DNA of 64,000 bases from Adenanthera pavonina (lineage: Eukaryota; Streptophyta; Magnoliopsida; Fabales; Fabaceae): contig JAIVEN010000006.1 in NCBI GenBank assembly GCA_026686845.1, positions 33,898,501 to 33,962,500 of the forward strand, read 5' to 3'. Every line of letters starts with the position of its first letter. Within the stretch, counting starts at the first letter, position 1. The notes beneath the pieces were generated by a model. That model worked only from the letters and a program-made list of their open reading frames with translations. It was not told the origin of the DNA and did not search any database. This document shows positions 21,801 through 34,600 of the stretch, one piece after another. A program made the position numbers and the translations under genes.

Positions 21801-24411
21801 ATGAGACATGATATTAACATGGACATGTCAACATGACAAAATCTGAAATGTCCATATGAAATTTAAAATGTTGGATTTTTCTTATATTAGAGTCCAAACT
21901 ATGTTGGACGCAGACACTACTGCTTGTTCATGCTTCATAACTTTCTTGTGTTCCATTTATTTAAAAAATATTGTTTATGTTCCTAGTGTTTCTATTTATA
22001 CTGATACAGCCATACAGGTATGGGTTCATATTTGTTGGAGACTCTGAATGATCGCTACAGCAAAAAGTTGGTTCAGACATACAGTGTATTTCCTAACCAA
22101 ATGGAGACAAGTGATGTGGTTGTCCAACCATACAATTCACTTTTGACACTCAAGCGGCTCACACTAAATGCAGATTGTGTTGTTGTGCTAGATAACACTG
22201 CACTAAATAGAATTGCTGTGGAGCGCCTTCATTTGTCAACCCCGACATTTGCACAAACAAATTCCTTAGTTTCTACTGTGATGTCTGCCAGCACAACCAC
22301 GCTTAGGTATCCAGGATACATGAATAATGACTTGGTTGGTCTTCTGGCCTCATTGATTCCAACACCAAGATGCCATTTTCTAATGACAGGATATACACCT
22401 TTGACAGTGGAACGCCAGGTGAGATCAATTTGTTATGTTTGTAGTTGATACAATAATTCTTTAGAGCATGATTTTTGGAGTATTAAGTGCTTTGTTCAAG
22501 ACTAAGTTGTGGATATTTTTGTTGCAATAGTGTAAAAATGATGAACTGGAATGAGTGTGCGGGTGGGCATCAGCATGATTCTTCATGTTGTTCTTTTGGA
22601 GAAATATTGAAGTGTTTGATGATATCCTTGCAGGCTAATGTAATTCGTAAGACTACAGTGCTTGATGTTATGAGAAGACTTCTGCAGGTATAATGACTGT
22701 TTAAACAGTTGAACTTCTATTTAAATGTCTTTGTACCTGCTTATATTCATGATCCTAGCAGGCAAAGAATATTATGGTCTCTTCATATGCTCGAACAAAA
22801 GATGCTAGCCAAGCAAAATATATATCAATTCTCAATATCATTCAAGGAGAGGTTGATCCAACTCAGGTAATTACACAGCATTGAAGGCTTATTTATTTAT
22901 TTATTAATCCTGCGATCTGAAAGTTGCTGCAAATCAATTCACCTGCTTGCCATTTGCTTTTATGAACAAAGAAAAGTTTTTATTAGAAACAACTAAAATG
23001 AATGTCTGATCTGGACTCTAATATGGTCTTGGATTTTGTACATTCAACTGATTAACATCATGTTAAATTTTTAATGATGATGATCTCCCATATTTTTAAG
23101 GTAATTAATCCTTTCGAATATCTGCTTTGTTTAGCTTAGTTCTCAGGATATACTGCTCTATCTGCTGTATATTTAAATATAATTCAATCATACACCTTGC
23201 TTTTTATTGCTTATTTGGGGTGGAGCTGAACAATGTCTGTTCAAGACGATATACCATATTTCATTCCAGTTGCTGAGTTGATCTTGTATGTTTTTATCAT
23301 AAGATCAAAGACTAGCATGCCTTTTTCTGATTAATATAAATTTAATAAGAAATCCTTAGTTTTATATTAGTGGAGAGCATTCATAGTTTTTTGTTGCAGT
23401 TTTTATCACATCACATTGCAGCTTTTTTCTGAAATGTTTAACTACTTGTACTTTTATCATGTTTCTTGTAAGCGAATTTTTTAACTGTGCTATATCATAT
23501 TTTCCTTTGGATTCAGGTTCATGAAAGTTTGCAGAGGATACGTGAAAGAAAGCTTGTTAACTTCATTGAGTGGGGTCCTGCAAGTATTCAGGTATCTCTT
23601 CTGCATCAAAGCAACTGAAAGTTTTAGCACCTGCATCAACTTGTCTCCTTGATCTGGGCTTTTATGCCATAAATTTATCTTATTTCCTCTTTTTCTGTCT
23701 TGCCCTTCGCCAGGTTGCCCTGTCGAGAAAGTCACCATATGTTCAAACTGCACACAGGGTAGAACTATATCATCTTTCCTGCATTCTTTCTTTTTGTGAA
23801 TTTATCTTTTTTATCACTGATAATATTAGATATTGCTTCATGCTTCTCTTAAAAATGATCAATATTCCTGGGGAGGATAGTTGAGATGCTAATAAGCGGG
23901 ATAATTGTATGACCTCTCTGCATCTGTTAGGTTAGTGGTCTTATGCTGGCAAGCCATACAAGCATCCGACATCTTTTTAGCAAGTGCTTGAGCCAATATG
24001 AGAAGTTGAGAAAGAAACAAGCATTTCTTGACAACTATCGAAAGTTCCCTATGTTTGCTGTAAGTGTGCCAACTTCATGACCGCTATCTGATCTTTCTTT
24101 TTGAACATTGCTGCTGCATATGTGGAAAGCCTCATCTGATGATATTTTGAAAAAAATGGACAGGATAATGACCTGTCAGAGTTTGATGAATCAAGGGACA
24201 TAATTGAGAGTTTGGTTGATGAATACAAGGCCTGTGAGTCCCCAGATTATATCAAATGGGGAATGGAGGTAGATGCCTTTTTCACTCAACTACTCCTTCT
24301 AGTCACTTTGCATGCTGCTAATTGTTTTTTGCCCTTAAACTTATATAGGATCCAAACAATACGCTAACAGGAGAAGGCAATGCAACAGGAACCCTAGATC
24401 CAAATCAGTAG
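18897..24411 (+). CDS. TUBG: gamma-tubulin (11 exons, 472 aa)
   Basis: Exons: 18897-19025, 20456-20656, 21503-21614, 22018-22418, 22634-22687, 22762-22866, 23517-23591, 23714-23758, 23931-24059, 24164-24268, 24349-24411; all introns are GT-AG and the phases join. The product begins MPREIITLQVGQCGNQIGME (nucleotide-binding N-terminus) and contains DHGGGAGNNWASGYH, the tubulin GTP-binding glycine motif AGGTGSGMGS (residues 142-151) and the gamma-specific C-terminal region. Gamma-tubulin forms gamma-tubulin complexes that nucleate microtubules at the nuclear envelope, cortex and spindle of plant cells. The length matches plant gamma-tubulins (about 474 aa); the C-terminus ends TGTLDPNQ. Exon 6 has a tandem TAGCAG acceptor, so use of the upstream AG would add one Gln. 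Intron 1 (about 1.4 kb) and intron 3 carry low-complexity and tandem repeats. Confidence 0.97.
20073..20121 (+). repeat. G-rich tract with hairpin in gamma-tubulin intron 1
   Basis: CCCCGCCGCGCGGGG (20076-20090) can form a 6-bp GC stem. It is followed by G runs at 20087-20090, 20092-20098, 20100-20103, 20114-20116 and 20119-20121 separated by short T/G loops, a pattern able to form a G-quadruplex in the non-template strand. It stands out in an otherwise AT-rich intron. Confidence 0.6.
21691..21775 (+). repeat. 31-bp tandem repeat, about 2.6 copies, in gamma-tubulin intron 3
   Basis: Units begin TTGCATTGGGTGC at 21691 and 21722 and TTGCAGTGGGTGC at 21753; units 1 and 2 share AAGCGGCATAAAA. 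The spacing is exactly 31. Only a few substitutions separate the copies, so it is a young or conserved minisatellite. Confidence 0.8.
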
Positions 24412-26560
24412 TGTAATGAAACCAAGTAAGCTAGATGAGACAGGCTATAATTTCCTCAAATTATGTGCTTTCATTCTACTTTCACTCCTTCGATTTTCTA
24501 GTATGCCGGGCAATTGAGTATGCTTGTATGCTTTGTTATTCTTTGTTGGAGTGTGAAGCAAGAAGAAGGACGCAAGAAATATACTACTCCAAGCAAATGT
24601 TTTATTTAATTTATTAATTTTCTCACCCTCCCGGATCAAATCAAAGCCTAAACATCTTTCGGAATGTGAAGTGATCTGCTTGAACCATTCAATTGCAGGC
24701 GTAAATGACAGAATGAAAAGAATTGTGTGAGACTGACAAGGTTGTTGACGAGCTTTTGTATCAGATGCTCTGCCGCTTGATTCTCCATGTTTGTACTGTT
24801 AACCATTTGGACATCCACACAAGCTAGACTGAGTACAGAATCTCACTGTATTCACCTTTTAAGAGTGCACAAGTTTGATTGATCGCTGGAATGTAGAGAA
24901 TTAGGGAATCCAATTTAATTATATGGGTGGTTCTACTTTTGCTTCCGAGTGAGTGTTAGATTGTTCGAATACAGTATGTGATATTGTTATTCTTTTTTTC
25001 TCATGTGGAAAGGTGTAACACATCATCTGGGGTATATAGTTTTCTTGTTAAATGGTTCCCTATAAATTGGCATTTGATTCCACAATTATCAACTGCTTCA
25101 CCATGATTGGTTGTATTATAGACCAAGTATAACTAGAAATCAGAAAAGCATTCTAGTGAGTTAGTAGATTGATGTGCCTGTGCTTTATGATTGGTTGTAT
25201 TATAGACCAAGTATAACTAGAAATCAGAAAAGCATTCTGGTGAGTTAGTAGATTGATGTGCCTGTGCTTTATGATGGGTTTAAATTAAACTTCTCCGTTT
25301 TAAAAGTTAAATGTTTAATGCTCTCAAAGCAACTACTGATTAAAGAGGCGGGAAAAAGAGAGAGAAGCAAGAAAAATATGGGACTGTGAAACTTTGGTTT
25401 TGCAAACGAATTTTCATCAGGGTCTTGAACTGAATAATAGTTTAAACCTTCTTTGAAATTATTGGTTAACTGGATAGTTGGATTGGTATATTGTACGGAG
25501 TTCTATATAGGAAGTTATATTGTTTACAACATGTGAACAGTACATATTTTTATAAATTTATATTATATAAAAACATAAAAGATATATAGATATAGATATG
25601 TACTAAGAATATTTCGTATGGTAGCTATTAGAGTTGAAGTGATAAGATGCAGGTTTAGTATATTTGTAAACATTCAGTCAATCTCACAATGAGCCTCGCC
25701 ACATAACTGGCTACTAGATGTTTAGTACCCGGTCAACCGTCAAGGCATTAACGGTATGCGATATTTTTTTTCCTACTAAAAAAATTAAATTTTCCCAACT
25801 CGGTCTGTGTGCACATTTCAGTACCAAATATTCCTGAAAAGACTTCTACCTGAAGCACAATATCCTCTATGTAACTCAGAAGCTATTATTAATTTCAAGG
25901 CCGGCCATATCTATATATTTATACTCAAAGAAAAGAAGGGATTATTATATTAATGATTTAAATTAGAACTTTTTTAAAAGTTGTTTTTTTTGGGTATATT
26001 TTTTGAAGGAAGGTTTTGGTCATGTTAATATCTCACCATATGAAATAGCCATGTGTCACTACATAGAAAGGGATTTTCAAAGGCAAACTACTTTCCTTCC
26101 TCTTGCTTTTATTTTTGCTGCCTAAAATTTTATTGTCTCCTACATTGTCGTCTATCTTCTATTTCTTAATTGGTACTATGAACTGGATTTGGTAGCATTT
26201 TCAGTGCCTTTTTTCTCACCAAACGGACCCTGAATTGTTCCTTTGTTTAGATTCATAGTGGAACTAAATTTATATTTTATTCTGTTAACCAAACAAAATT
26301 ATATTTTATTCTTAGAAAAAGACGTTTTTATGCTTAATTAGATCAAGTATTTTTTTTGGCCAGGCGCTAGATTAAGAATACTCCCCAGGGATAGGATAAG
26401 TTGTTCGGTCTGGTCAATGCCAAGTAAACAATAACTTTTATTCAGCTAAAAAAAAAAGTCTTCTGTTTGATTCTGTTAAGTATTATTTTATTGCCATTTG
26501 CGAATTTGAATTTGCTAATGCTTTAGTTTTGATGTGATATAATAAAGTATAGTAATTAAA
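24412..26560. other. 3' flank of gamma-tubulin and intergenic DNA
   Basis: 24412 to about 25080 is probably 3' UTR and flank. A tandem 84-bp duplication is at 25103-25270 (separate entry). The rest is AT-rich without a supported gene; short CCGGTCAACCGTCAA sequence near 25730 does not extend into any recognised element. Confidence 0.5.
25103..25270. repeat. 84-bp tandem duplication
   Basis: The unit starting ATGATTGGTTGTATTATAG occupies 25103-25186 and is repeated at 25187-25270. By eye the copies differ at one position (TTCTAGTG versus TTCTGGTG), so the duplication is recent. Confidence 0.92.
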
Positions 26561-26562
26561 TA

Positions 26563-26815
26563 CTACCTCCCACCCATATTATAAGTTATTTAGTATCAAT
26601 TACACGCATATTAAGATAATTATTTTTCACCTTAAATTAATATAAAAAGTATTCATATTTTTTATTTTATCCTTATTAAACACCTCATTCTATTATTATT
26701 GTAGTGTTATAAATGAGGAGTATGGAAGAATTAAAGATAGGGAATGAGAAGAAATATATCCAATACCCTATATTTTGGACAAAAAACTTATCATACAAAA
26801 TGTCATCAGAGGGAG
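26563..26815. mobile_element. Stowaway-like MITE (253 bp)
   Basis: The left end CTACCTCCCACCCATATTAT and the right end (reverse complement CTCCCTCTGATGACA) are related terminal inverted repeats of the Stowaway CTCCCTC type, flanked by TA on both sides (26561-26562, 26816-26817). The interior is AT-rich without coding potential. Such elements are moved by Tc1/mariner transposases. Confidence 0.7.
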
Positions 26816-27829
26816 TATAGGTTATGAGGTATGAACAATTGTTTATAATTTATAAATAATATGAGTTGTTATAAATTTTATATTGATATATTGTAAATAA
26901 GTAATTAATTAAATAAATAAAATATGTAATGAAAGTTCTCAGATATCTGTGAATGATATAAACTTTGAAGATTTATTTTTCACATAATATTATGAGTTAA
27001 AATAAAGTTATTTTTATATGAAGCACTGATACTTAAAAAAAGTATACGCACCTCTATCCGATATACTATAGTATACGATACACATATTATACTTATGCAT
27101 ATGTATTTATTTGTACCACTTTGTATTTATATATATCACTTCAAATTTTTACAATAAAATATGACTATTTAAAGTTGTTATAAATATTTTATGATTTATT
27201 TTTCCATTTATACTATAATTTTTAGAATCTCTAATACTCATTTTTGTTTGAATAAGTAGATTTATTAATTATATATATAGATAATTACATAGATAATATT
27301 ATATATGTATAAATGTCACCCGCATCTATATCCTAAAATTTTAGAAATTACATATTTTTTGTATCATGATATATCATATCTGATATATATATATATATAT
27401 ATATATAAACGGCATCTTAAGGAGAACCACTGAACAATTAATGAATCTCTCTCTTAAATGAAGTTTTGAATGAGAGAAAACAGTCCTGTGGACTGTTTAG
27501 TTTTATTGCAATAAATTTGGTTTTTCCTGGTCAAGTTGTACAATTTTTTCTACATTTATGTTCAGAACTAATAATTCTATAGATTGTGTTATGTCTTAAA
27601 ATTAAATTGAATTAAATTTTAAACATATGTATAAATCACAGTTGAAATTCATATCCTCTATATCTCCCGAAAGATACGCATGCTGTGCATCTCTATAAAA
27701 CAATAGCATTAAAGTTCATTTTTTTTTCCCGGCAACAAAGTTCACTTCATTATCCTCATTTTGCCATCATTTTTCGCCGTCCATGGATGCAAATTCAAAT
27801 CCATTTGTCATTCATCCTCATTTCTTCTT

Positions 27830-27865
<36 letters not shown>

Positions 27866-28108
27866 CTTTTTTTTTCACTATGAAATTTATAGAGGAAGCA
27901 TTCTTTCGCTTTCTATTACACCATTTCCATCTTGATGGAACTTTAATGGAAAGAGAGAAGACAATTAAAATTTAGAAGACCCAAAATAGTGTCGTTTTCA
28001 AGAAATTCATAGCATGACCATCTTTAGAGAAGATGAATTTATCACACACGATCCGTTTATTTGATCATTTTATTATAAAAATGCGTCATGACCAGCCACG
28101 CAGACTAC
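26816..28108. other. AT-rich intergenic DNA with TA microsatellites
   Basis: This contains (TA)n runs at about 27380-27405 and 27829-27863 and many irregular TATA-type stretches. No gene is supported; the small frames at 27685-28311 are low-complexity. Confidence 0.5.
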
Positions 28109-28692
28109 GGGTCCGTTTGGTATCACTACTGAAACTGTGGTTAGAGGGCAGAACCAAGTTTAACATAATATTGGGTCCGTTTGGCAAATTTTCACGTTTG
28201 CGTTTCAAACTCATTTCTCCTCGTAAACCATGTTTTCGAAGAAGCAGATGGAGAGCAGCTTTTCCGTTTGCTTCTTTAATTTTTATCTGTATTTATTTTA
28301 AAGTCAGATAAAAATAGATCAATAAAAATGAGAAAAAATAAAAAAATTGAGAAAATAAAATTTCCATAAAATTTTTCCTATCTATTAACCAAAATTTCCC
28401 TTCAAAATTTTAATTTTTATAGATCATGACCTGCAAAAAAATGTTATATCAGATATATTATATTCTCAATTAAATAAATGTAGGTTAAATTTTAGTCCAA
28501 ATAAATTAAATTAACCATGAGATAGAGTTTAAACTCAATTTAGAGGAAAATTATGAGTTTTGTCAAAACCAATTTTCAAATAAATTATCCAAACATAAAC
28601 ACGTTAGTATAAAACCAATTTTTATCATAACTACGTTACAAAACTAATTCTATCAAAACTCATTCTTCACTAACTGAAAACCAAACGGGCCC
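28109..28692. mobile_element. non-autonomous DNA element with GGGTCCGTTTGG ends
   Basis: GGGTCCGTTTGG at 28109-28120 is matched by CCAAACGGGCCC at 28681-28692 (11 of 12 as inverted repeats). TAC precedes the left end and follows the right end, a possible 3-bp target duplication. A second GGGTCCGTTTGG starts at 28173 and GGGCCTGTTTGG at 28715, so nested or partial copies of the same kind of element lie here. No transposase is present. Confidence 0.5.
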
Positions 28693-28934
28693 TACAAGAC
28701 TCTGGCACCCATGAGGGCCTGTTTGGTTTAACGTCCCAAATCGAATTGAAGCCCAAAATGGAAATTCCCACTTTGCTTCACATGTTTGGATGAAAACAAT
28801 CTTCTCTGGTCTCTCATAATGGCCTCTCGTCTCATGTATAAAAAATTAGACTGACTGGGAAATGGTATTAGATCTGATTTTGAAGAAGAGCATAACTGAA
28901 GAAATAGAGAATTAGTAAGAACTGATAAAAAAGC

Positions 28935-29420
28935 AGTTGAATCGTTGAACTAGTGAAAACTAGTTGTGAATCAATTTAAAATTAATTTAAACTAATCATA
29001 TTTTTTTTTAATTTTTTTATTTTTAAGATAAAATAACATTATTTTTATATTAAATGTCATTATTTTTTGTATACATTTTTTTCCTTTTTACCTCATAATA
29101 TTATATAAGTATTATTATAATACATAATTATTAATAATAATAAATTTACTTAATAAATAATATGAAAATAGAATATTAGTTGACTATTTTGAATTTAAAA
29201 TATGATTGTAAATAAATATTAACTTATTTAAATTTTAATATTAAATTATGAAACTTATTAATAATATTTTTTAATAATATATAATATATAAAATTAAAAA
29301 ATTATTAATTTTATTATTACTAGTTTAATCACGACAATTGAACCATAAACTAGTATTATAATCACTTCGATTTTAATTACTCGTTTAATTTTATTACTAT
29401 TGGTTAACTAGTGCTTTTAA
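28935..29420. other. AT-rich intergenic stretch, possible decayed element with ACTAGT ends
   Basis: GTTGAACTAGTGAAAACTAG near 28945 and GGTTAACTAGTGC near 29402 resemble each other in inverted order and bracket 450 bp of AT-rich sequence, as in decayed hAT-type MITEs. No target duplication was found and the match is short, so this is only a suggestion. Confidence 0.25.
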
Positions 29421-29539
29421 TAATATTTTTTAATACCTTCTCTCCCGCCTAACAGCTTTCTTTCTTTTCCCTGCGAGATTTCTCTTCTGAAGTATCTTCT
29501 TCTTGTCCATTTCCTTCTTGTCTGTAATGACCTTCATAT

Positions 29540-29722
29540 ATTATTTTATTTTTTTGGATACACAGGGAAACGAAGAAACTACATACGAGGACCTAACTGG
29601 ATGCTCATAAAACTATCCGTTGCAACAATGGAAGCCAAACCCGGAGGAGGATCCCCTACTGTCACAAGTCCAGGCACCATGGAAAGAAATCTCCTTGCAA
29701 GCCAGTCCGCAGCAACGATTGG
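29540..29722 (-). mobile_element. severely 5'-truncated LINE insertion (183 bp)
   Basis: The insert is flanked by an 18-bp direct repeat, CTGTAATGACCTTCATAT, at 29522-29539 and 29723-29740. On the minus strand it reads the C-terminal end of an RNase H-like domain (ADWLARRFLSM, then GDPPPGLASIVATDSFMS), a stop, a short 3' region and an A/T-rich tail. Target duplication, 5' truncation and A-rich tail are the marks of target-primed LINE insertion. Confidence 0.8.
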
Positions 29723-29740
29723 CTGTAATGACCTTCATAT

Positions 29741-30108
29741 TATCGTTGAATGTTAATGAATTAATGAGCAGAATCTACTACCGTTGCTACAGAATATAAT
29801 CCCTCAATTTCTGTGTCTGCAAATTGATTTCATTACAAAATGACTCTTAAGACAAAGTCATAAAAATATAGTTCAGAATTTTAAATTTATTTGTCCCTTA
29901 TTATTGTACATTGGCTGACCAAGTCAAGGAATCAGCTTACTCACAGGAACGACAACCATTTGTAGTCGTTTTACTTCGTTTAGTCAGTCCCTGCCCTGCA
30001 CTACACCTGAATCTGATAATATTAAAATAATGTACTTTCAAAAGCAAATATTGATTTTTTTAGTATTCAATCAAATAATTGAATTACTTAACGGTTTATC
30101 TTGACTTC
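29741..30108. other. intergenic DNA between LINE piece and copia element
   Basis: This is AT-rich sequence with no reading frame of note. It ends in ACTTC (30104-30108), the left target duplication of the copia element. Confidence 0.6.
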
Positions 30109-30542
30109 TGAAAGAATAAATAGATAGAGAAGATATACATATCGATCGGGAATATATTCTTCCACATAGAGAGAAATGAAAAGCACAAAGCGGTAGAAAC
30201 AAAGTGACTCGGACTTTATTCACTGGTTCACCGTAGATACACTTTAGAGGAAAGAGTTGATGGGTTAACCTCTTACAAGAGAGAAAGAGAGACAACGACT
30301 CTTAGAGAACCGAGAGCGTTACTCTGTTAGAAGAGAGAGTTTTTCAGAAACTGATGCTATTCTCTTTCTTCACACACACACACGATCACTTAAAATTCTC
30401 GGGCGTGCGGTGTGTGGGAAAGGTTAACATTAACCGTTCCCTCCCTCTCTTATTAAAGTAATAAATAAGTAAAACTATTTATTTTATTTGGGCTTGTGCC
30501 CTTTTGTTTGGGCTCTCTACCCATCAAGGGTGCAACCCAACA
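30109..30542 (-). repeat. 3' LTR of the copia element
   Basis: It begins TGAAAGAATA and ends AACCCAACA. Compared with the other LTR it contains a foreign stretch near 30261-30275 that matches the internal sequence next to the purine tract (see findings). Confidence 0.95.
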
Positions 30543-30553
30543 TCTCCCACTCA
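30543..30553 (-). other. polypurine tract of the copia element
   Basis: On the minus strand GAGTGGGAGA lies directly before the 3' LTR. Such tracts prime second-strand synthesis. Confidence 0.75.
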
Positions 30554-31679
30554 TACTTGATGGGTTAACCTCTTACAATTCTTCCTTTCCATTTCATACT
30601 AAGTGTTCTACCGTGACCGCATGGGCATGACGTCTATAATTATGTATTTTTATACTAGAAATCATTTTCAAGGACCAGTATAGAAATACCTTATGTATTT
30701 TGCATTTATCTTGTTCATGTATTATGCCTTGAATGTCCTAGATTTACCCATATACACTTTCATCGATGGCAAATCTAATCTCTCATAAGTTTTTATATAA
30801 ACTTAGATTGTCTAACTCTTGTATACTTAGTGTCTACGCTTAAGATGTTAACATCATAACTTCTTAACGGACATGTCTTAGACACCAGTATAAGTATGTA
30901 TATATTCAGATAATCTTCATTTCGTCCATATTTCATTTCAATATGAAACAATTGCTTTCCTAGCATAATACCTTTTGATCGGATTTATCATGACCATTGG
31001 ATATATGCTAAAGTAGCTAACATTGAATCATTTTCCATGAAAATATCAAAGTCATAAGGACATTAATGAGAGGATTTATTCATCTCCGGGACTCACACAG
31101 TAATGAAGTAGGGATCTATTCACTTGCTTCCCAATTGCGGTTTTTAAAAAAACACATGCAGTATGAATTGCATGCTACGGTGTTACTCTTATCATATAAA
31201 AGCATATGTCGATTTTGGTTTGTTGTTAACACCGTACAGACTTAAGCTTAGACACACACAGTGTCTAACCCGAATTCTACCAATGCTTCCACTTATCATA
31301 ACGTCTTTGTTGGACAATTCATCATCTAGTTACATGTATTATGGATTGTGGGTATCCAAAATTCAATCCAAAATTTATATTTATTGGATCTCATCCCGAT
31401 CTATTCTCTTTTTTTGTTGGGGCGACTTATTTTGTATTGTTTAACTGTCATATCTGCCCTCTTGCAGATTTACTAATGAATACAAAAGATGTCTCATCTT
31501 TACCCACTCTCCATGAGTGTCAAAGGCAGTTGCTCGTGTGAGAAAGCTAACCTTATCAACATGTACAACATACTAGACATTGTATATTTTCAGAAGTATA
31601 TGTACTCAAATGACTCAATTATAGAAAAATGCACTTAATTTTATTCATATAATTGATCATTACAGAGATTTATGTTACA
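30554..31679 (-). other. copia element 3' untranslated internal region
   Basis: About 1.1 kb lies between the pol stop codon and the 3' LTR, longer than in many copia elements. The small frames here (for example on + at 31163-31541) show no known domain. No terminal repeats or separate insertion were recognised inside it. Confidence 0.5.
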
Positions 31680-34600
31680 TCATATCCTACGAATACCAAG
31701 TGATTTTACATGATCAACATATATATCTCTAGGTATTGGCTTGGTAAGGGGATCAGCTATCATTTGACGTGTAGGAATATGGCGAATTGTAACACTTTTC
31801 TGTGCTATGGCATCTCTTATAAAATTATACTTGGTGTCTATGTGCTTTGTCTTACTATGATACTTGGGATCTTTGGTGTAGGCAATGGTAGCCTCGCTAT
31901 CACAGTTCATCAAAATTGGATCCAATTTATCACCAATGAACCCTAAGTGTTTTATAAATCTCTTCAACCATACTGTTTCTTGTACTGCTGCAGAACATGC
32001 AACGAACTCTGCTTCCATGGTAGACAAAGCAATACAAGTTTGTTTCTTGCTACACCAAGATATGACTCCATTGTTTAGTAGAAAAACATATCCAGAAGTT
32101 AATTTGCGCTCATCTAGATCTCCTTCCCAATCTGCATCGGGGTATCCTACCAAGCGTAAATCGCTTCCTTAATAACATAGGGCATAATCTGCTGTGCCTT
32201 GCAAATATCTCAGGATTCTCTTCACAGCTTTCCAATGTTTCAGTTCAGGGTTTGACTGGTACCTACTGACCAAACCAACTGTATAACATATGTCTGGTCT
32301 CGTACACATCATGGCATACATTAAGCTACCAATTGCACTGGAATAAGGGACCCTTTCCATCATCTTCTTTTCAGACTCGGTCTGAAGACACATATCTCGG
32401 CTCAGATTTTCTCCTTTTGAAATAGGGGTATCCATAGGTTTACAGTTTTTCATGTTGAATGGCTCAAGAATTCTCTCAATGTAATTTTTCTGAGAAAGGG
32501 ATATTAATTTTCTTGGGCGATCTCTATGGATTTTAACTCCCAAGTATATAATCAGCTTCACCCATGTCTTTCATTTTAAAATTTGAAGATAGCCATTCTT
32601 TGATAGCTATAATCAATTTTAGACTATTTCCGGCTAATAGTATATCATCTACATAAAGGGATAATATCACAAGATTCTTTTCAAAATTCTTAATGTATAC
32701 ATAGTGGTCCTCGTCGATCATCTGAAAATCGTGCGAGGTTATAGTTTGGTGAAACTTTAAATATCACTGTCTAGATGATTGTTTAAGTCCGTAAATTGAT
32801 CTTTTTAGCTTGCAGACTTTATTCTCTTTCCCTTTCTCAATGAAACCTAATGGCTATTGCATATAGATTTCTTCATTCAGTTCACCATTTAAAAATGCGG
32901 TTTTTACATCTATCTGATGTAATTCTAAATTTAAACTTGCTACTATTGCCAGAATTAGTCTTATGGAGTTAAAACACACAACAGGTGAAAAAGTATTTTC
33001 ATAATCTATACCTTCCTGTTCAGTATACCCTTTTGCCACTAATCGAGTCTTTCATCGTTCAATCGATCCATCTGCATTTCTCTTAATTTTGAGAACCCAT
33101 TTATTCCCAATTGCCTTACGTCCAGATGGAAGATTGACCAAATCCCAGACTTGGTTTATCCTTATTGAATTCATTTCCTCTTCCATTGCTTTCTTCCATT
33201 CATTACTAGCAGGGCATGATAAAGCCTCATGTATTAAACTAGACTCATCATAATCTTGTGGGGTAACTATAAGTGTAATCCCTTCTATTGGGAAACGTCT
33301 CTTTGGTACACTTTCTCTGTTACTTCTCCGCAGTGGGATCTCTTGTCAGTTGTTCTATTCTTGAACAGAATCTTGCATCGGTCCTTGTGAGCTCCCACTC
33401 GAATTAAGAGGTTGAGGTATATAAATTTGTTCCTCAGTTTCTTCATGAATCTCATAAAGAAATACAGTACAATCCACCTCACCCCTGCTAGGAAATTTGT
33501 TTTCTAGAAATGTTGCATCTCTAGATTCTATTTCAGTCACACTTCCATCCTGATTTTCTCCAATGAAAACGTAACCCTTAGTTTGTTCAGAGTATCCAAT
33601 AAAGATACATTTCTTCCCTCTTGGACCTAGTTTTCCATATTTGTGGGAAGGATCATGGACATAAACTGTCGACCCCAGGGCTTTAAAATATTTAAATCTG
33701 GCTTACGATTTGTCCATCACTCATAGGGTGTTGATGTGACTGATTTTGAGGGCACAATGTTAAGTATAAAAGCTGTTGTTAAAATTGCATCTTCCCAATA
33801 CGAAATAGGTAGATTGGCTTGTGCCATCATGGACCTAACCAAGTCTAGTAATGTTCTATTTCTTCTTTCGGCTGCACCATTTTGTTGTGGGGTGCCAGGG
33901 ATTGTAAGTTGCCTTACTATTCCCTTTTCTTCACAAAGCTTTTTGAATTGATCCGATAAATATTCACGTCCGCGATCGGTTCTTAATACTTTGATTTTCT
34001 TGTCCATTTGATTTTCAACTAAGTTCATGTATCGTCTAAAACATTCTAATGCTTCAGATTTATGTGACATCAAATAGACATAACCAAATCGCGAGTAATC
34101 ATCAATGAAAGTGATGAAATAAATAGCTCCATGTTTTGCCCTCACACTCATAGGACCACAAACATTTGAATGGATTAATTGCAATGGAGTTTCTGCCCTA
34201 GTTCCAGTTCCAAATGGTTTTTTAGTTGCTTCACCAGCCAGGCAATGCTCATACAAGGACATTTCCATTTAATCAATTGCACCTAGTAGTCCTTCTTTAG
34301 CTAGTTTAATCATTCTATTTTAATTAATATGTCCTAGTCTAGCATGCCAAGCATTCATATCAACATTTGAATTGGAAGAAGTTGCAAAGCAATCATGCAT
34401 ATAAAAAACATCAACAATGTCCATAACAAAGAACTTCTTTGAAAGAAAAGCTGAACCATAAAAGGTTGTCCTTAATGAAATGTCTGCTACTTTATCATGA
34501 AAATTTACATTAATCCCATAAATTAATAAGCAGGAAATAGAAACTAAGTTCCGTTGGATGTCAGGTGCATGGAGTACATCATAGAGGATCAAGGTTTTTC

